Assembly: GCF_030408675.1 (NCBI RefSeq)
Contig: NZ_CP047200.1
Span: 2,046,001-2,110,000, forward strand
Length of the DNA: 64,000 nucleotides
Source: Corynebacterium durum
GTDB lineage: Bacteria; Actinomycetota; Actinomycetes; Mycobacteriales; Mycobacteriaceae
Direction of reading: 5' to 3'
A model generated the notes under the pieces. The model did not search any database and was not told the origin of the DNA. It was given only the letters and a program-made list of their open reading frames with translations. The number at the start of each line of letters is the position of its first letter. The stretch's first letter is position 1. The translations under genes and the position numbers were made by a program. Below, one piece after another: positions 56,583 through 64,000 of this stretch.

Positions 56583-56607
56583 CGCTATTTTGTTCAACAA
56601 AATAGCG
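56583..56607. promoter_or_regulatory. 25-bp perfect palindrome upstream of the PTS operon
   Basis: CGCTATTTTGTT-C-AACAAAATAGCG: 12-bp arms around one base. Its right half covers the expected -35 position of the promoter whose TAGACT -10 (56625-56630) ends 6 nt before the PTS ATG. A perfect operator at this position predicts repression, probably by a DeoR-, GntR- or LacI-type sugar regulator; none is encoded nearby. A smaller inverted repeat (TTTGAA-ATA-TTCAAA, 56528-56542) lies upstream. Confidence 0.75.
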
Positions 56608-56636
56608 GCGCGCGGCATGAAGCGTAGACTTGATAC

Positions 56637-57395
56637 ATGAGTGCCTTAACGCGTCTTCTCTCCCCCGAATCCATCGTCCTTGATGCTTCCGCTGCTGATT
56701 GGCGCGACGCCATCCAGCAGGCCGGATCACTCCTGGAAAGCGCAGGTCACTGCACACCCGACTACACGCAATCGATGATTGATACGGTCGCCCACAACGG
56801 CCCCTACATTGTTCTCACGCCGGGTTTGGCACTCGCCCACGCCCGGCCCTCCGCCGCCGTTCAGTCCACTGGTTTGTCGTTTCTGCGCCTGTCGACGCCC
56901 ATTTCATTTGGCCACCCCAAAAACGATCCGGTCAGCATTGTCATAGCTCTCGCGGCGGCTGACAAAACCCAACACCTTGACGCCCTGAGTTCTCTATCCA
57001 CGGTTCTTGCCAATTCAACAAGAAGAGCTGGCTTGGATAAGGCAGCAACGGTTGAAGAGGTGCTGGAGTTACTGGACGTCGATAAGCAGCATCGTTCAGA
57101 ACCGCAGGCTCGAAACAAAATACTCACGGTGTGCGGCAACGGCTTGGGAACGTCATTGTTTTTGAAAAACACCCTCGAATCCGTGTTGGAAGCCTGGGGC
57201 TGGGGTTCCTACATCACCGTTGAGGCCACGGACACCATTTCTGCAAAGGGAAAAGCCAAAGAGGCCGACTGCATTCTCACCTCTGGCGAAATTGCTCGCA
57301 CACTTGGCGACGTCGGAATCCCTGTGCGCGTCATTGACAATTTCACCTCGCAACGAGAGATCGACACCGCGCTCCGCGAACTCTACGACATTTAG
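56637..57395 (+). CDS. Ascorbate-type PTS EIIA-EIIB fusion
   Basis: 252-residue cytosolic phosphotransferase component. The EIIA domain (1-145) has the phospho-His in GLALAHARP (H68). The EIIB domain (160-252) has the phospho-Cys in ILTVCGNGLGTSLF (C166). A Ser/Asn/Gln-containing linker joins them. It passes phosphate from HPr to the sugar bound by the EIIC encoded 8 bp downstream. Homology is to Ula/Sga systems, but the substrate may be ascorbate or another pentitol/uronate-like sugar; no ulaG-like catabolic genes are present here. Leaderless layout with TAGACT. Confidence 0.88.
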   Translation: MSALTRLLSPESIVLDASAADWRDAIQQAGSLLESAGHCTPDYTQSMIDTVAHNGPYIVLTPGLALAHARPSAAVQSTGLSFLRLSTPISFGHPKNDPVSIVIALAAADKTQHLDALSSLSTVLANSTRRAGLDKAATVEEVLELLDVDKQHRSEPQARNKILTVCGNGLGTSLFLKNTLESVLEAWGWGSYITVEATDTISAKGKAKEADCILTSGEIARTLGDVGIPVRVIDNFTSQREIDTALRELYDI

Positions 57396-57403
57396 GACAC
57401 GCC

Positions 57404-58966
57404 ATGCTTGCCATCAATTTTCTTGTCAATGAAATACTCGCAGTCCCCGCATTCCTCATCGGCATAATAACCGCGGTGGGACTGAGTGCACTACGCAAAC
57501 CCGTCGGCACCGTCATCGGCGGCGCGCTGAAAACCACACTCGGTTTTCTCCTGATCAGCGCTGGTGCCACGCTGGTCACCGCCTCGCTCGAACCGCTCGG
57601 GACCATGATCACTGGGGCAACCGGGGCGCACGGTGTGGTGCCCACCAACGAAGCCATCGTCGGTATTGCCCAACAGCACTACGGCTCCCAGGTTGCGTGG
57701 CTCATGATCGCAGGCTTTGCCGTCAGCCTCCTTCTGGCCCGCATCACACCCCTGCACTATGTATTCCTCACCGGACACCACGTGCTGTTCATGGCCACCC
57801 TGCTCACCATTGTGCTCGCAACCGCCGGGTACAGCGGCTGGGTGGTGATCGCTTTTGGGGCGGTGCTGCTCGGCATCCTCATGGTGTCCCTCCCCGCGCT
57901 CGCGCAACCCTGGACTAGGAGCGTCACTGGCGACAACAGCATTGCCATCGGGCACTTCGGCACCGTCGGGTACATCGCGGCGGGGGCCGTCGGCAAAGCC
58001 GTTGGTAACCGGCGCGGGCATGAAAGCCCCTCCACCGAAAAACTCACCCTCCCCGAAGGACTCCGATTCCTCCGCGACTCCATGGTGGCCACCGCGCTAT
58101 CCATGGCGCTCATGTACGTCATTTTGGCCATCATTGTGCTCTTGCGGGCTGGACGTGCCGAAGCCTACAGTGCCTTTGAAGACGGGGCCACCAGCGTAGG
58201 CAACTACATCATGCAGGCCGTCACCCAAGGACTCCAATTCGGTGTAGCCGTTGCCGTGATCCTCTTCGGTGTACGCACCATTCTTGGCGAACTCGTGCCT
58301 GCATTCCAAGGCATCGCCGCCAAAATCGTGCCCGGCGCCATCCCCGCACTCGACTGCCCCATCGTGTTCCCCTACGCCCAAAACGCCGTGCTCATCGGTT
58401 TCATCGCCTCCTTCGCAGGCGGACTCGTAGGCTTGGCGGTGCTCTCCACCTGGCTCAACCCGGCCTTCGGAGTGGCGCTTATCCTGCCGGGACTCGTACC
58501 GCACTTCTTCACTGGTGGCGCTGCGGGTGTCTACGGAAACGCCACCGGCGGGAGGCTCGGCGCTGCATTCGGCGCCTTTGTCAACGGGCTGATCATCACC
58601 TTCCTGCCTGCATTCCTTCTCGGCGTGCTCGGGGCATTTGGATCAGAAAACACGACCTTCGGCGACGCAGACTTCGGCTGGTTCGGCATTCTTATTGGGT
58701 CCGCCGCCGGACTGCCGTCCGCTCTGGGCTTGGTGCTTATTGCGGCTAGCGGCGCGGTGATCCTCGGTCTGGCGATCGTGGTGCAGAAGAAGCTCGTTGA
58801 TGGGGGTTGGGATCCGGCACCGGGACGCGGGGTTGGCGGCACAGGCGATGGTGACACTGCCGAGAGTGCTGGCAATGCCGAGGGCGAGGTTGTTGGGCGC
58901 TCCTATCCCAAGATCACTCCCCCAGTCGGTGCGCCCACTCCACCTGCGCACATCGACTTTGATTAG
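57404..58966 (+). CDS. ulaA: PTS EIIC permease, UlaA/SgaT family
   Basis: 520-residue membrane permease with about 11-12 helices. Family signatures include FLVNEILAVPAFLIGIITAVGL, LKTTLGFLLISAGATLV, HYVFLTGHHVLFMA and GAIPALDCPIVFPYAQNA. The C-terminal about 50 residues (after WDPAPGRG) form a hydrophilic tail not usual in UlaA. Same operon as the EIIAB gene. Substrate is not certain. The 3' end is followed 17 bp later by repeat copy 4. Confidence 0.88.
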   Translation: MLAINFLVNEILAVPAFLIGIITAVGLSALRKPVGTVIGGALKTTLGFLLISAGATLVTASLEPLGTMITGATGAHGVVPTNEAIVGIAQQHYGSQVAWLMIAGFAVSLLLARITPLHYVFLTGHHVLFMATLLTIVLATAGYSGWVVIAFGAVLLGILMVSLPALAQPWTRSVTGDNSIAIGHFGTVGYIAAGAVGKAVGNRRGHESPSTEKLTLPEGLRFLRDSMVATALSMALMYVILAIIVLLRAGRAEAYSAFEDGATSVGNYIMQAVTQGLQFGVAVAVILFGVRTILGELVPAFQGIAAKIVPGAIPALDCPIVFPYAQNAVLIGFIASFAGGLVGLAVLSTWLNPAFGVALILPGLVPHFFTGGAAGVYGNATGGRLGAAFGAFVNGLIITFLPAFLLGVLGAFGSENTTFGDADFGWFGILIGSAAGLPSALGLVLIAASGAVILGLAIVVQKKLVDGGWDPAPGRGVGGTGDGDTAESAGNAEGEVVGRSYPKITPPVGAPTPPAHIDFD

Positions 58967-58982
58967 AGAACGGTGCACTGCA

Positions 58983-59146
58983 AGGTGTGCTTATGTTCAA
59001 GCACGACAATGGGGTGTTTTTCGGCCTGGAGATAAGCACACTTTCACTCCTGTCAGGTAGGTCCACTGCTAGGTACGCAAACACCCTGTTTTCGGCCCCA
59101 GCGGTGGACCTATTTCTACGCAAACGTTTGCACTAACGGCGTTCAA
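58983..59146 (+). repeat. Composite intergenic repeat, copy 4 (modules B, C, tail)
   Basis: B: GTGTGCTTATGTTCAAGC (58985-59002) with GGAGATAAGCACAC (ending 59041). C: TAGGTCCACTGCTAGGTACG (59058-59077) with CCCCAGCGGTGGACCTA (59096-59112). Tail: GCAAACGTTTGCACTAACG, then GCGTTCAA to 59146. Module A is absent. It follows the PTS permease gene on the same strand and could act as its terminator. Confidence 0.85.
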
Positions 59147-59697
59147 GACGTAGCGGCGACCGCAGCGATCCATCACCCCTCCACCCCCTCACCCCCGATA
59201 TTGATCTGATGAAAAAATATTAATCTGAAAAATAATTAATGTGCGACATCCGGCAATCACATTAAAATGGGAACGTTGTATAAACGTCGACACACCTACT
59301 GATCGATTCAGATACCAGCTAAATAGCGCCTTTGAGGCACAAACGGAAAATCAGGACTATCTAAGACCGCAGAGCGCTGCAAATGCGATGAACGTGATGC
59401 GCACAGACCGGACAGACGCCCTACATAGCCGCTGCACATCCGCCACTACACACCACATATCAGCTCAAATACCAAGCTTGGGCGATATTTCCACCTCACA
59501 CTAAGCCTCCCCTACCTTCACCCCCAACACATCCCCCAAACACTCAACCCCACAGCCCCAAAACCTTACATAAACCTTAAAAGTTGACATGCCAGCAGTA
59601 AACTTTCGCCTAAGAATTTTAAGCTGTATTAAGGCTTAAGTTTCGGTAAAAATGAATATTGGATACCACCCCCTTTCATGATCTATATTTCATCTTT
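59147..59697. other. Non-coding interval upstream of the NRPS gene
   Basis: No credible gene. It contains an imperfect direct repeat (ATATTGATCTGA at 59198-59209 and ATATTAATCTGA at 59217-59228), a run of C-rich sequence near 59510-59570, a TTGACA near 59584 and an AT-rich stretch (CTAAGAATTTTAAGC). TATATT at 59684-59689 is the likely -10 for the NRPS gene. The long upstream region suggests regulated expression. Confidence 0.55.
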
Positions 59698-62600
59698 ATG
59701 AGAGCAATCGTTGATCATCCAGAGCTGGCGATTTTTGGTGTAGAAACCGAACCGCCTGCGCGAACGTTGGTTGACATTCTTAGCGCAACCATGGATGCGC
59801 ATCCCGAGGAGGTCGCCATTGAAAGTGCGACCGCTACAATCACATATTCCCAGTTAAGGGGCCTCTTGGATGAGCAGGCCGCCCGGCTGCACGCGAAGGG
59901 AATCGGCCCCGGCGATCGCGTGGGTATCCGTGTCCCCTCAGGCACCACTGATTTGTATGTGGCTATCCTCTCCACACTGTGGGCCGGTGCCGCCTACGTC
60001 CCCGTGGACTGGGATGACCCCGATTCCCGCGCAGACACCGTGTGGGAAGAGGCCAGCGTTGCGGCTGTCTACGGCAAGGATCTCGCGATCGTCGATAAGC
60101 ATGGTGGCGGAAACCCAGACCATCACGTGCCCACCCTGGACGATGACGCCTGGGTGATTTTCACCTCCGGTTCGACGGGCAAGCCGAAGGGTGTGGCGGT
60201 GCAACATCGTGCAGCGGCGGCGCTGGTGGATGCGGAAGCCCGCATGTACCTAACGGATAATCCGCTGGGTCCCGGTGACCGCGTGATGGCGGGCCTGTCG
60301 GTAGCATTCGACGCCTCGTGTGAGGAAATGTGGCTGGCCTGGCGGTACGGCGCGACCCTGGTGACGGTGCCTCGCGATGTCGTGCGTTCCGGCGAAGACC
60401 TGGGTGAATGGATCGTTTCACAAGGCATCACCGCCGTGTCCACGGTGCCCACCCTCGCCTCCTTGTGGCCCGCCGATGCTCTTGAGGCTGTGCGTCTGCT
60501 CATTTTCGGCGGCGAAGCCTGCCCCGCCCCGCTCATCCAGCGCCTGTCCCGCCCCGGCCGCGAGCTGTGGAACACCTACGGCCCCACGGAAGCCACCGTC
60601 ATTTCCACTGGTGCGCTGATGATTCCCGACGTCCCGGTGCGCATCGGCCGCCCCGTACCCGGGTGGGCCTGCGCCGTGGTGGATTCCGAGAATCAGCCAG
60701 TCAAGTGGGGCGAAACCGGCGAACTCATCGTCGCGGGCGTGGGCCTGGGCCGCTACCTCGACCCAGTGAAAGACGCCGAATGCTACACCGAGTTCCCTGC
60801 CTTGGGCTGGGAGCGCGGCTACCGCACCGGCGACCTAGTACGCGCCGAGCAGGAGGGCCTGATTTTCGCGGGCCGCGCCGACGACCAGATTAAATTCGCT
60901 GGTCGCCGCATGGAACTAGGCGAGATCGACGAGCACCTGACCAACCTCCCCAACGTGAATGTTGGCGCCGCCGCGCTGCATAAAACCGAGGCGGGTTCAC
61001 CGGTGCTGGTGGGCTATTTGTCCGCCAAGCAGGGCGCCACCATCGACATGGCAGAGATCAGGAGAATTCTGCTCAAGCGCCTGCCCGGCGGCATTGTGCC
61101 GCTGCTGCATGTGGTGGACGAGATGCCGATGAAAACCTCCGGCAAGGTGGACCGCAAGGCCCTGCCGTGGCCGCTTCCCAGCGCCGGGGACGACGCCTTT
61201 GCGGGCATTGATCCCTCGCTGCATTGGCTGGCGGAGCGCTGGCACGAGCAACTTGGCCCAGTGCCGCTGGATGATCACAGCGACTTCTTTGACTTGGGCG
61301 GCAGTTCCGTGGCCATTGCCAAGCTGGTGGTGGCGCTGCGGGAAGCCTACCCCAACGCCGAAATCGCGGAGCTGTATAACCACCGCAGCCTGCGGGACAT
61401 GGGCCAGTACCTAGAGAGCCTGGACGTCAGCACCGAGGAGCGCCCACTTGCCCGCCCGATCCCCTGGTATTCGGGCTTTGTGCAGGCCGCGTTTGTGTGC
61501 TTCCTGCACCTGATCAACGGCTTGCGCTACGTAGTTGGCTCAATCATTGTGGTGTGGGTGCTGGCCGCGATTTTCAACGCGGGCTGGGTTCCCCAGCCGC
61601 CGGTGCTGCCACTGATTGTCGGCTGGCTGTTGCTGTTCTCTATTCCCGGTCGCATGCTGCAAACCGCCATTGGCGTGCGCCTTCTGTGCTTCCGCATCAA
61701 ACCCGGCGAGTACCTGCGTGGCGGGCTGACTCACCTGCGCATTTGGGCCGCCGAGCGGCTGCTCATCTACGAGAACCTAGATATTATTTTGGGCAGCCCG
61801 GCAGCCGTGGTGATGAACCGCCTGCTGGGCAACCGCGTGGGACGGCACTGTCACCTGCATCAACAGCCCTGCGTCACGGGCCTGGTGAGCATTGGCGATA
61901 ACGTTTCCATCGAGCACGAAGCCGATGTGAGCGGGCACTGGCTTGACGGCGACACCCTGCACGTGGGCACCATCGACTTGGAGGATGGGGTGCGCATCGG
62001 CACCCGCACGCTGGTCTCCCCGAACAGCAAGGTCGGGGCGGATTCGGAAATCCTGCCCGGCTCGCACGTGACCGGTAGCATCCCCAGCGGACAGTTTTGG
62101 GGCGGCTCCCCCATTTTCTACTGGGGCAAATCCGGCGAAACCTGGCCCAGCGAAACCCCCGAAGAAGTCGAAGAGTTGGAGCGTTGGGGCAGCCTGCGGT
62201 CGTGGGGAGCCTACTCACTGGGCATGTTCCTGGTGGAATTCCTGCCCATCCTGGCGGTCTTTCCCGGCGGCCTACTGGTGTTCCAGCATGTGCGCACCCT
62301 CCAGCGCTATGAGGAAGTGTTCCCCATCTTGGCGCTCTACGTGCCGATTTTCACGCTGCTGACGGTAGCCAGCTGGCTGGGCTTGGTCATCCTGTGCGTG
62401 CGCACCGTCGCACCGCTGATCGCCCTGGGGTACTTCCCTAGTTCCAGTTCCACGGGCTGGGCGGTGTGGCTAACCCACACGCTGCTGCAGCGCACCCTGA
62501 AATCCGCGTATTTTCTTTATGCATCCTGCTACACGCCCATGTTCCTGCGGGCACTGGGCGCCACGGTGGGCAAGAACACGGAAATCTCCACGGTGGAGAC

Positions 62601-63645
62601 CATTCCGCACTTGACCTGCATCGAGGACGGCAGCTTCCTCGCCGACCACGCCCTGGTCAACTGCGCGCGCTCCCGCGGCGGCTGGATTCACATTGGCAGC
62701 GCCGTGATTGGCGAGCGCAGCTTCGTGGGCAACTCCGCCATCGTCGGCCCGGACCGCGACATCCCGAGCGAATCCCTGATCGCCGTGCTCTCGTCCACGC
62801 CGTACCAGCCGGAATCGGGGACGTGTTGGCTGGGACGCAAAGCCACCGCCATCCCCCGCGTGACCGTCGCCTCCGATCAGGAGAAAACCTACAATCCGCC
62901 ACAGCGCCTGAAAATCGCGCGCGCCCTTGTGGAAGCCTGCCGTGTGATCCCGCTGTTCATCGCGGCGTGGCTGGACCTAGCCATCGTCTACGCAGGCACC
63001 TTGGCCTACATGTCCGCCGGGGGCATTTCTAATCACAGGCACGGCCTGATATTGGCGCTGCTGTGGTCCGGCCCCATCGTTATCGCGGCCGCCACCGCCG
63101 CCTCGATCATCCCGATTATCGCGAAATGGCTGCTCGTTGGCTCGTTTAAGCACACGCAGGTGCCGCTGTTTAGCACCCTGGTGTGGCGCAGCGAACTTGC
63201 CGACACCTTCGCTGAAATGCTCGCCGTGCCCAGCATGATCCGCATGAGCCTCGGCTCCCCGCTGTACAACGTGTGGGCGCGCCTGATGGGTACCAAGATC
63301 GGAAAGTCCGTGTGGTGCGAAACCTGGTGGCTGCCGGAATTCGACCTGATCAGCATCGACGCCCGCTCCACTGTCAACCGCGGCACCGTGCTGCAAACCC
63401 ACCTCTTCCATGACCGCGTGATGGCCATGGAACCCGTACAGCTCGGCTCCGGCGCGACCCTCGGCCCGAACAGCTTCATGCTGCCCGGCTCCAGCATTGG
63501 CGAGCGATCCACAGTGGGCCCCGGCTCCCTGGTGCTTCGCGACGAGCAGTTGCCACCCAACTCCCAGTGGGCAGGAAACCCTGTTCGGCACGTGGACAAG
63601 ATCATCCGCAGCACCAACGCCCAGCTCACCATCACCCACCACTAG
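59698..63645 (+). CDS. Single-module Pls/PosA-type non-ribosomal peptide synthetase with membrane and beta-helix C-terminus
   Basis: 1315 residues. The adenylation domain covers about 20-490: VIFTSGSTGKPKG (154-166), WNTYGPTEAT (291-300), YRTGDL (375-380), FAGRADDQIKFAGRRMELGE (390-409), TSGKVDRK with catalytic K483. The carrier domain covers about 505-575 with FFDLGGSSVAI (phosphopantetheine Ser536). Then come about six transmembrane helices (from residue 593) interleaved with three hexapeptide/left-handed-helix-like segments (for example VSIGDNVSIEHEADV, GSAVIGERSFVGNSAIVG, GSGATLGPNSFMLPGSSIGE). This layout is that of epsilon-poly-lysine synthetase-like (Pls/PosA) proteins, which may polymerise one amino acid or transfer it to an acceptor. 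No TE domain. TATATT ends 8 nt before the ATG. Product unknown; by-eye code residues D205, A206, E209 include an acidic position that would suit a basic amino acid. Confidence 0.88.
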   Translation: MRAIVDHPELAIFGVETEPPARTLVDILSATMDAHPEEVAIESATATITYSQLRGLLDEQAARLHAKGIGPGDRVGIRVPSGTTDLYVAILSTLWAGAAYVPVDWDDPDSRADTVWEEASVAAVYGKDLAIVDKHGGGNPDHHVPTLDDDAWVIFTSGSTGKPKGVAVQHRAAAALVDAEARMYLTDNPLGPGDRVMAGLSVAFDASCEEMWLAWRYGATLVTVPRDVVRSGEDLGEWIVSQGITAVSTVPTLASLWPADALEAVRLLIFGGEACPAPLIQRLSRPGRELWNTYGPTEATVISTGALMIPDVPVRIGRPVPGWACAVVDSENQPVKWGETGELIVAGVGLGRYLDPVKDAECYTEFPALGWERGYRTGDLVRAEQEGLIFAGRADDQIKFAGRRMELGEIDEHLTNLPNVNVGAAALHKTEAGSPVLVGYLSAKQGATIDMAEIRRILLKRLPGGIVPLLHVVDEMPMKTSGKVDRKALPWPLPSAGDDAFAGIDPSLHWLAERWHEQLGPVPLDDHSDFFDLGGSSVAIAKLVVALREAYPNAEIAELYNHRSLRDMGQYLESLDVSTEERPLARPIPWYSGFVQAAFVCFLHLINGLRYVVGSIIVVWVLAAIFNAGWVPQPPVLPLIVGWLLLFSIPGRMLQTAIGVRLLCFRIKPGEYLRGGLTHLRIWAAERLLIYENLDIILGSPAAVVMNRLLGNRVGRHCHLHQQPCVTGLVSIGDNVSIEHEADVSGHWLDGDTLHVGTIDLEDGVRIGTRTLVSPNSKVGADSEILPGSHVTGSIPSGQFWGGSPIFYWGKSGETWPSETPEEVEELERWGSLRSWGAYSLGMFLVEFLPILAVFPGGLLVFQHVRTLQRYEEVFPILALYVPIFTLLTVASWLGLVILCVRTVAPLIALGYFPSSSSTGWAVWLTHTLLQRTLKSAYFLYASCYTPMFLRALGATVGKNTEISTVETIPHLTCIEDGSFLADHALVNCARSRGGWIHIGSAVIGERSFVGNSAIVGPDRDIPSESLIAVLSSTPYQPESGTCWLGRKATAIPRVTVASDQEKTYNPPQRLKIARALVEACRVIPLFIAAWLDLAIVYAGTLAYMSAGGISNHRHGLILALLWSGPIVIAAATAASIIPIIAKWLLVGSFKHTQVPLFSTLVWRSELADTFAEMLAVPSMIRMSLGSPLYNVWARLMGTKIGKSVWCETWWLPEFDLISIDARSTVNRGTVLQTHLFHDRVMAMEPVQLGSGATLGPNSFMLPGSSIGERSTVGPGSLVLRDEQLPPNSQWAGNPVRHVDKIIRSTNAQLTITHH

Positions 63646-63660
63646 CGTTCGAGAGGGCAT

Positions 63661-64000
63661 ATGCCTAGCAACAGCTTCGATCCCATTCCCCTGCGATCTA
63701 CAACTGAGGGACAGGTGCCTGAAGGGCATTTGCCCCCAGGCACGCGCCCCAGCCCTGGGCGTCGCCCCAGCCGTGAGGCGTGGCTCGGCAAGCGCAAGCA
63801 GGCGGTGGAGGCGCGTGACGACGCCGCGGTAGAGGAGACGTCGCAAAGCACATCCATGCCGAGCGGACCCGACCACCCGGTGATCCGGCACTTCCGGCAC
63901 CGCGTGGAGCGCTTCACCAACGACGGCCGCGCCACCGGGCGTCTCACGGGTATCGACGCCGCGCGCGGCCTAGCCATGGTCGGCATGGTGGCGATCCACA
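63661..64000 (+). CDS. HGSNAT/DUF418-like membrane protein, N-terminal part only
   Basis: Starts at ATG 63661, 15 bp after the NRPS stop, with GAGAGGG just upstream, and runs off the right edge (113 codons visible). The first about 90 residues are hydrophilic, Pro/Arg-rich and probably disordered; then RLTGIDAARGLAMVGMVAIH starts the membrane domain. That signature matches the gene at 55246, so the two are paralogues. Close linkage to the NRPS implies a joint operon and suggests that the membrane acyltransferase-type protein modifies or exports the NRPS product or its acceptor (inference). Confidence 0.8.
   Translation, partial: MPSNSFDPIPLRSTTEGQVPEGHLPPGTRPSPGRRPSREAWLGKRKQAVEARDDAAVEETSQSTSMPSGPDHPVIRHFRHRVERFTNDGRATGRLTGIDAARGLAMVGMVAIH

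Noticed and set aside
59241..59504. 87-codon open frame upstream of the NRPS gene
   Set aside because: No ribosome site, no -10 at leaderless distance, and no coding-like codon bias; the interval looks regulatory.

Overview
The window is a chromosomal segment of a high-GC Gram-positive bacterium, almost certainly a Corynebacterium. The basis is the gene content and order (glyS, zur, uppS, recO, era, CBS protein, ybeY, phoH, rsmE, dnaJ2, hrcA, hemW, fadD15, malQ, dcp, treS, maltokinase; an aecD/brnQ pair), which from memory follows the C. glutamicum arrangement. Many gene starts also lack a Shine-Dalgarno and sit 5-9 nt behind a TANNNT -10 element, the leaderless pattern usual in this group. 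No tRNA, rRNA, CRISPR array, integrase or intact IS element was seen.

Layout. 1-3.9 kb: 5'-end-complete but truncated dgt, a DUF218 protein and a secreted TPM-domain protein. 4.0-11.7 kb: a tight three-gene operon on the minus strand with a Type III restriction-modification pair (mod, res) and a SNF2/HepA-like helicase; this is the defence-type accessory block. 11.9-14.4 kb: two hypothetical proteins and glyS. 14.7-25.3 kb: zur, then a long minus-strand core run from hrcA to an iron/manganese transporter. 25.4-28.7 kb: a methyltransferase, then an AT-rich pair of exported proteins flanked by copies of a repeat. 28.7-41.9 kb: hemW, acyl-CoA ligase, glucan/trehalose metabolism (malQ, treS, maltokinase), dcp and an esterase. 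41.9-46.0 kb: a short carotenoid cluster (idi, GGPP synthase, crtB, crtI). 46.0-54.6 kb: aecD, brnQ, a proline iminopeptidase-like protein, thrC, an ADP-ribosylglycohydrolase and a 53-aa antitoxin-family protein. 55.2-59.0 kb: a membrane acyltransferase-like protein and an ascorbate-type PTS (EIIAB, EIIC) behind a 25-bp palindrome. 59.7-64.0 kb: a 1315-aa single-module Pls/PosA-type NRPS with a membrane and left-handed beta-helix C-terminus, followed by a second acyltransferase-like membrane gene cut by the window edge.

The most unusual signals outside genes are (i) a composite multi-hairpin intergenic repeat present in five copies, (ii) two divergent gene pairs whose opposing -10 elements share the same TA dinucleotide with both transcripts apparently leaderless, and (iii) the density of leaderless starts. 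The protein systems that most deserve follow-up are the Type III R-M plus helicase operon and the NRPS plus acyltransferase locus.

All functional calls come from reading motifs and recalled family knowledge; no database search was run.
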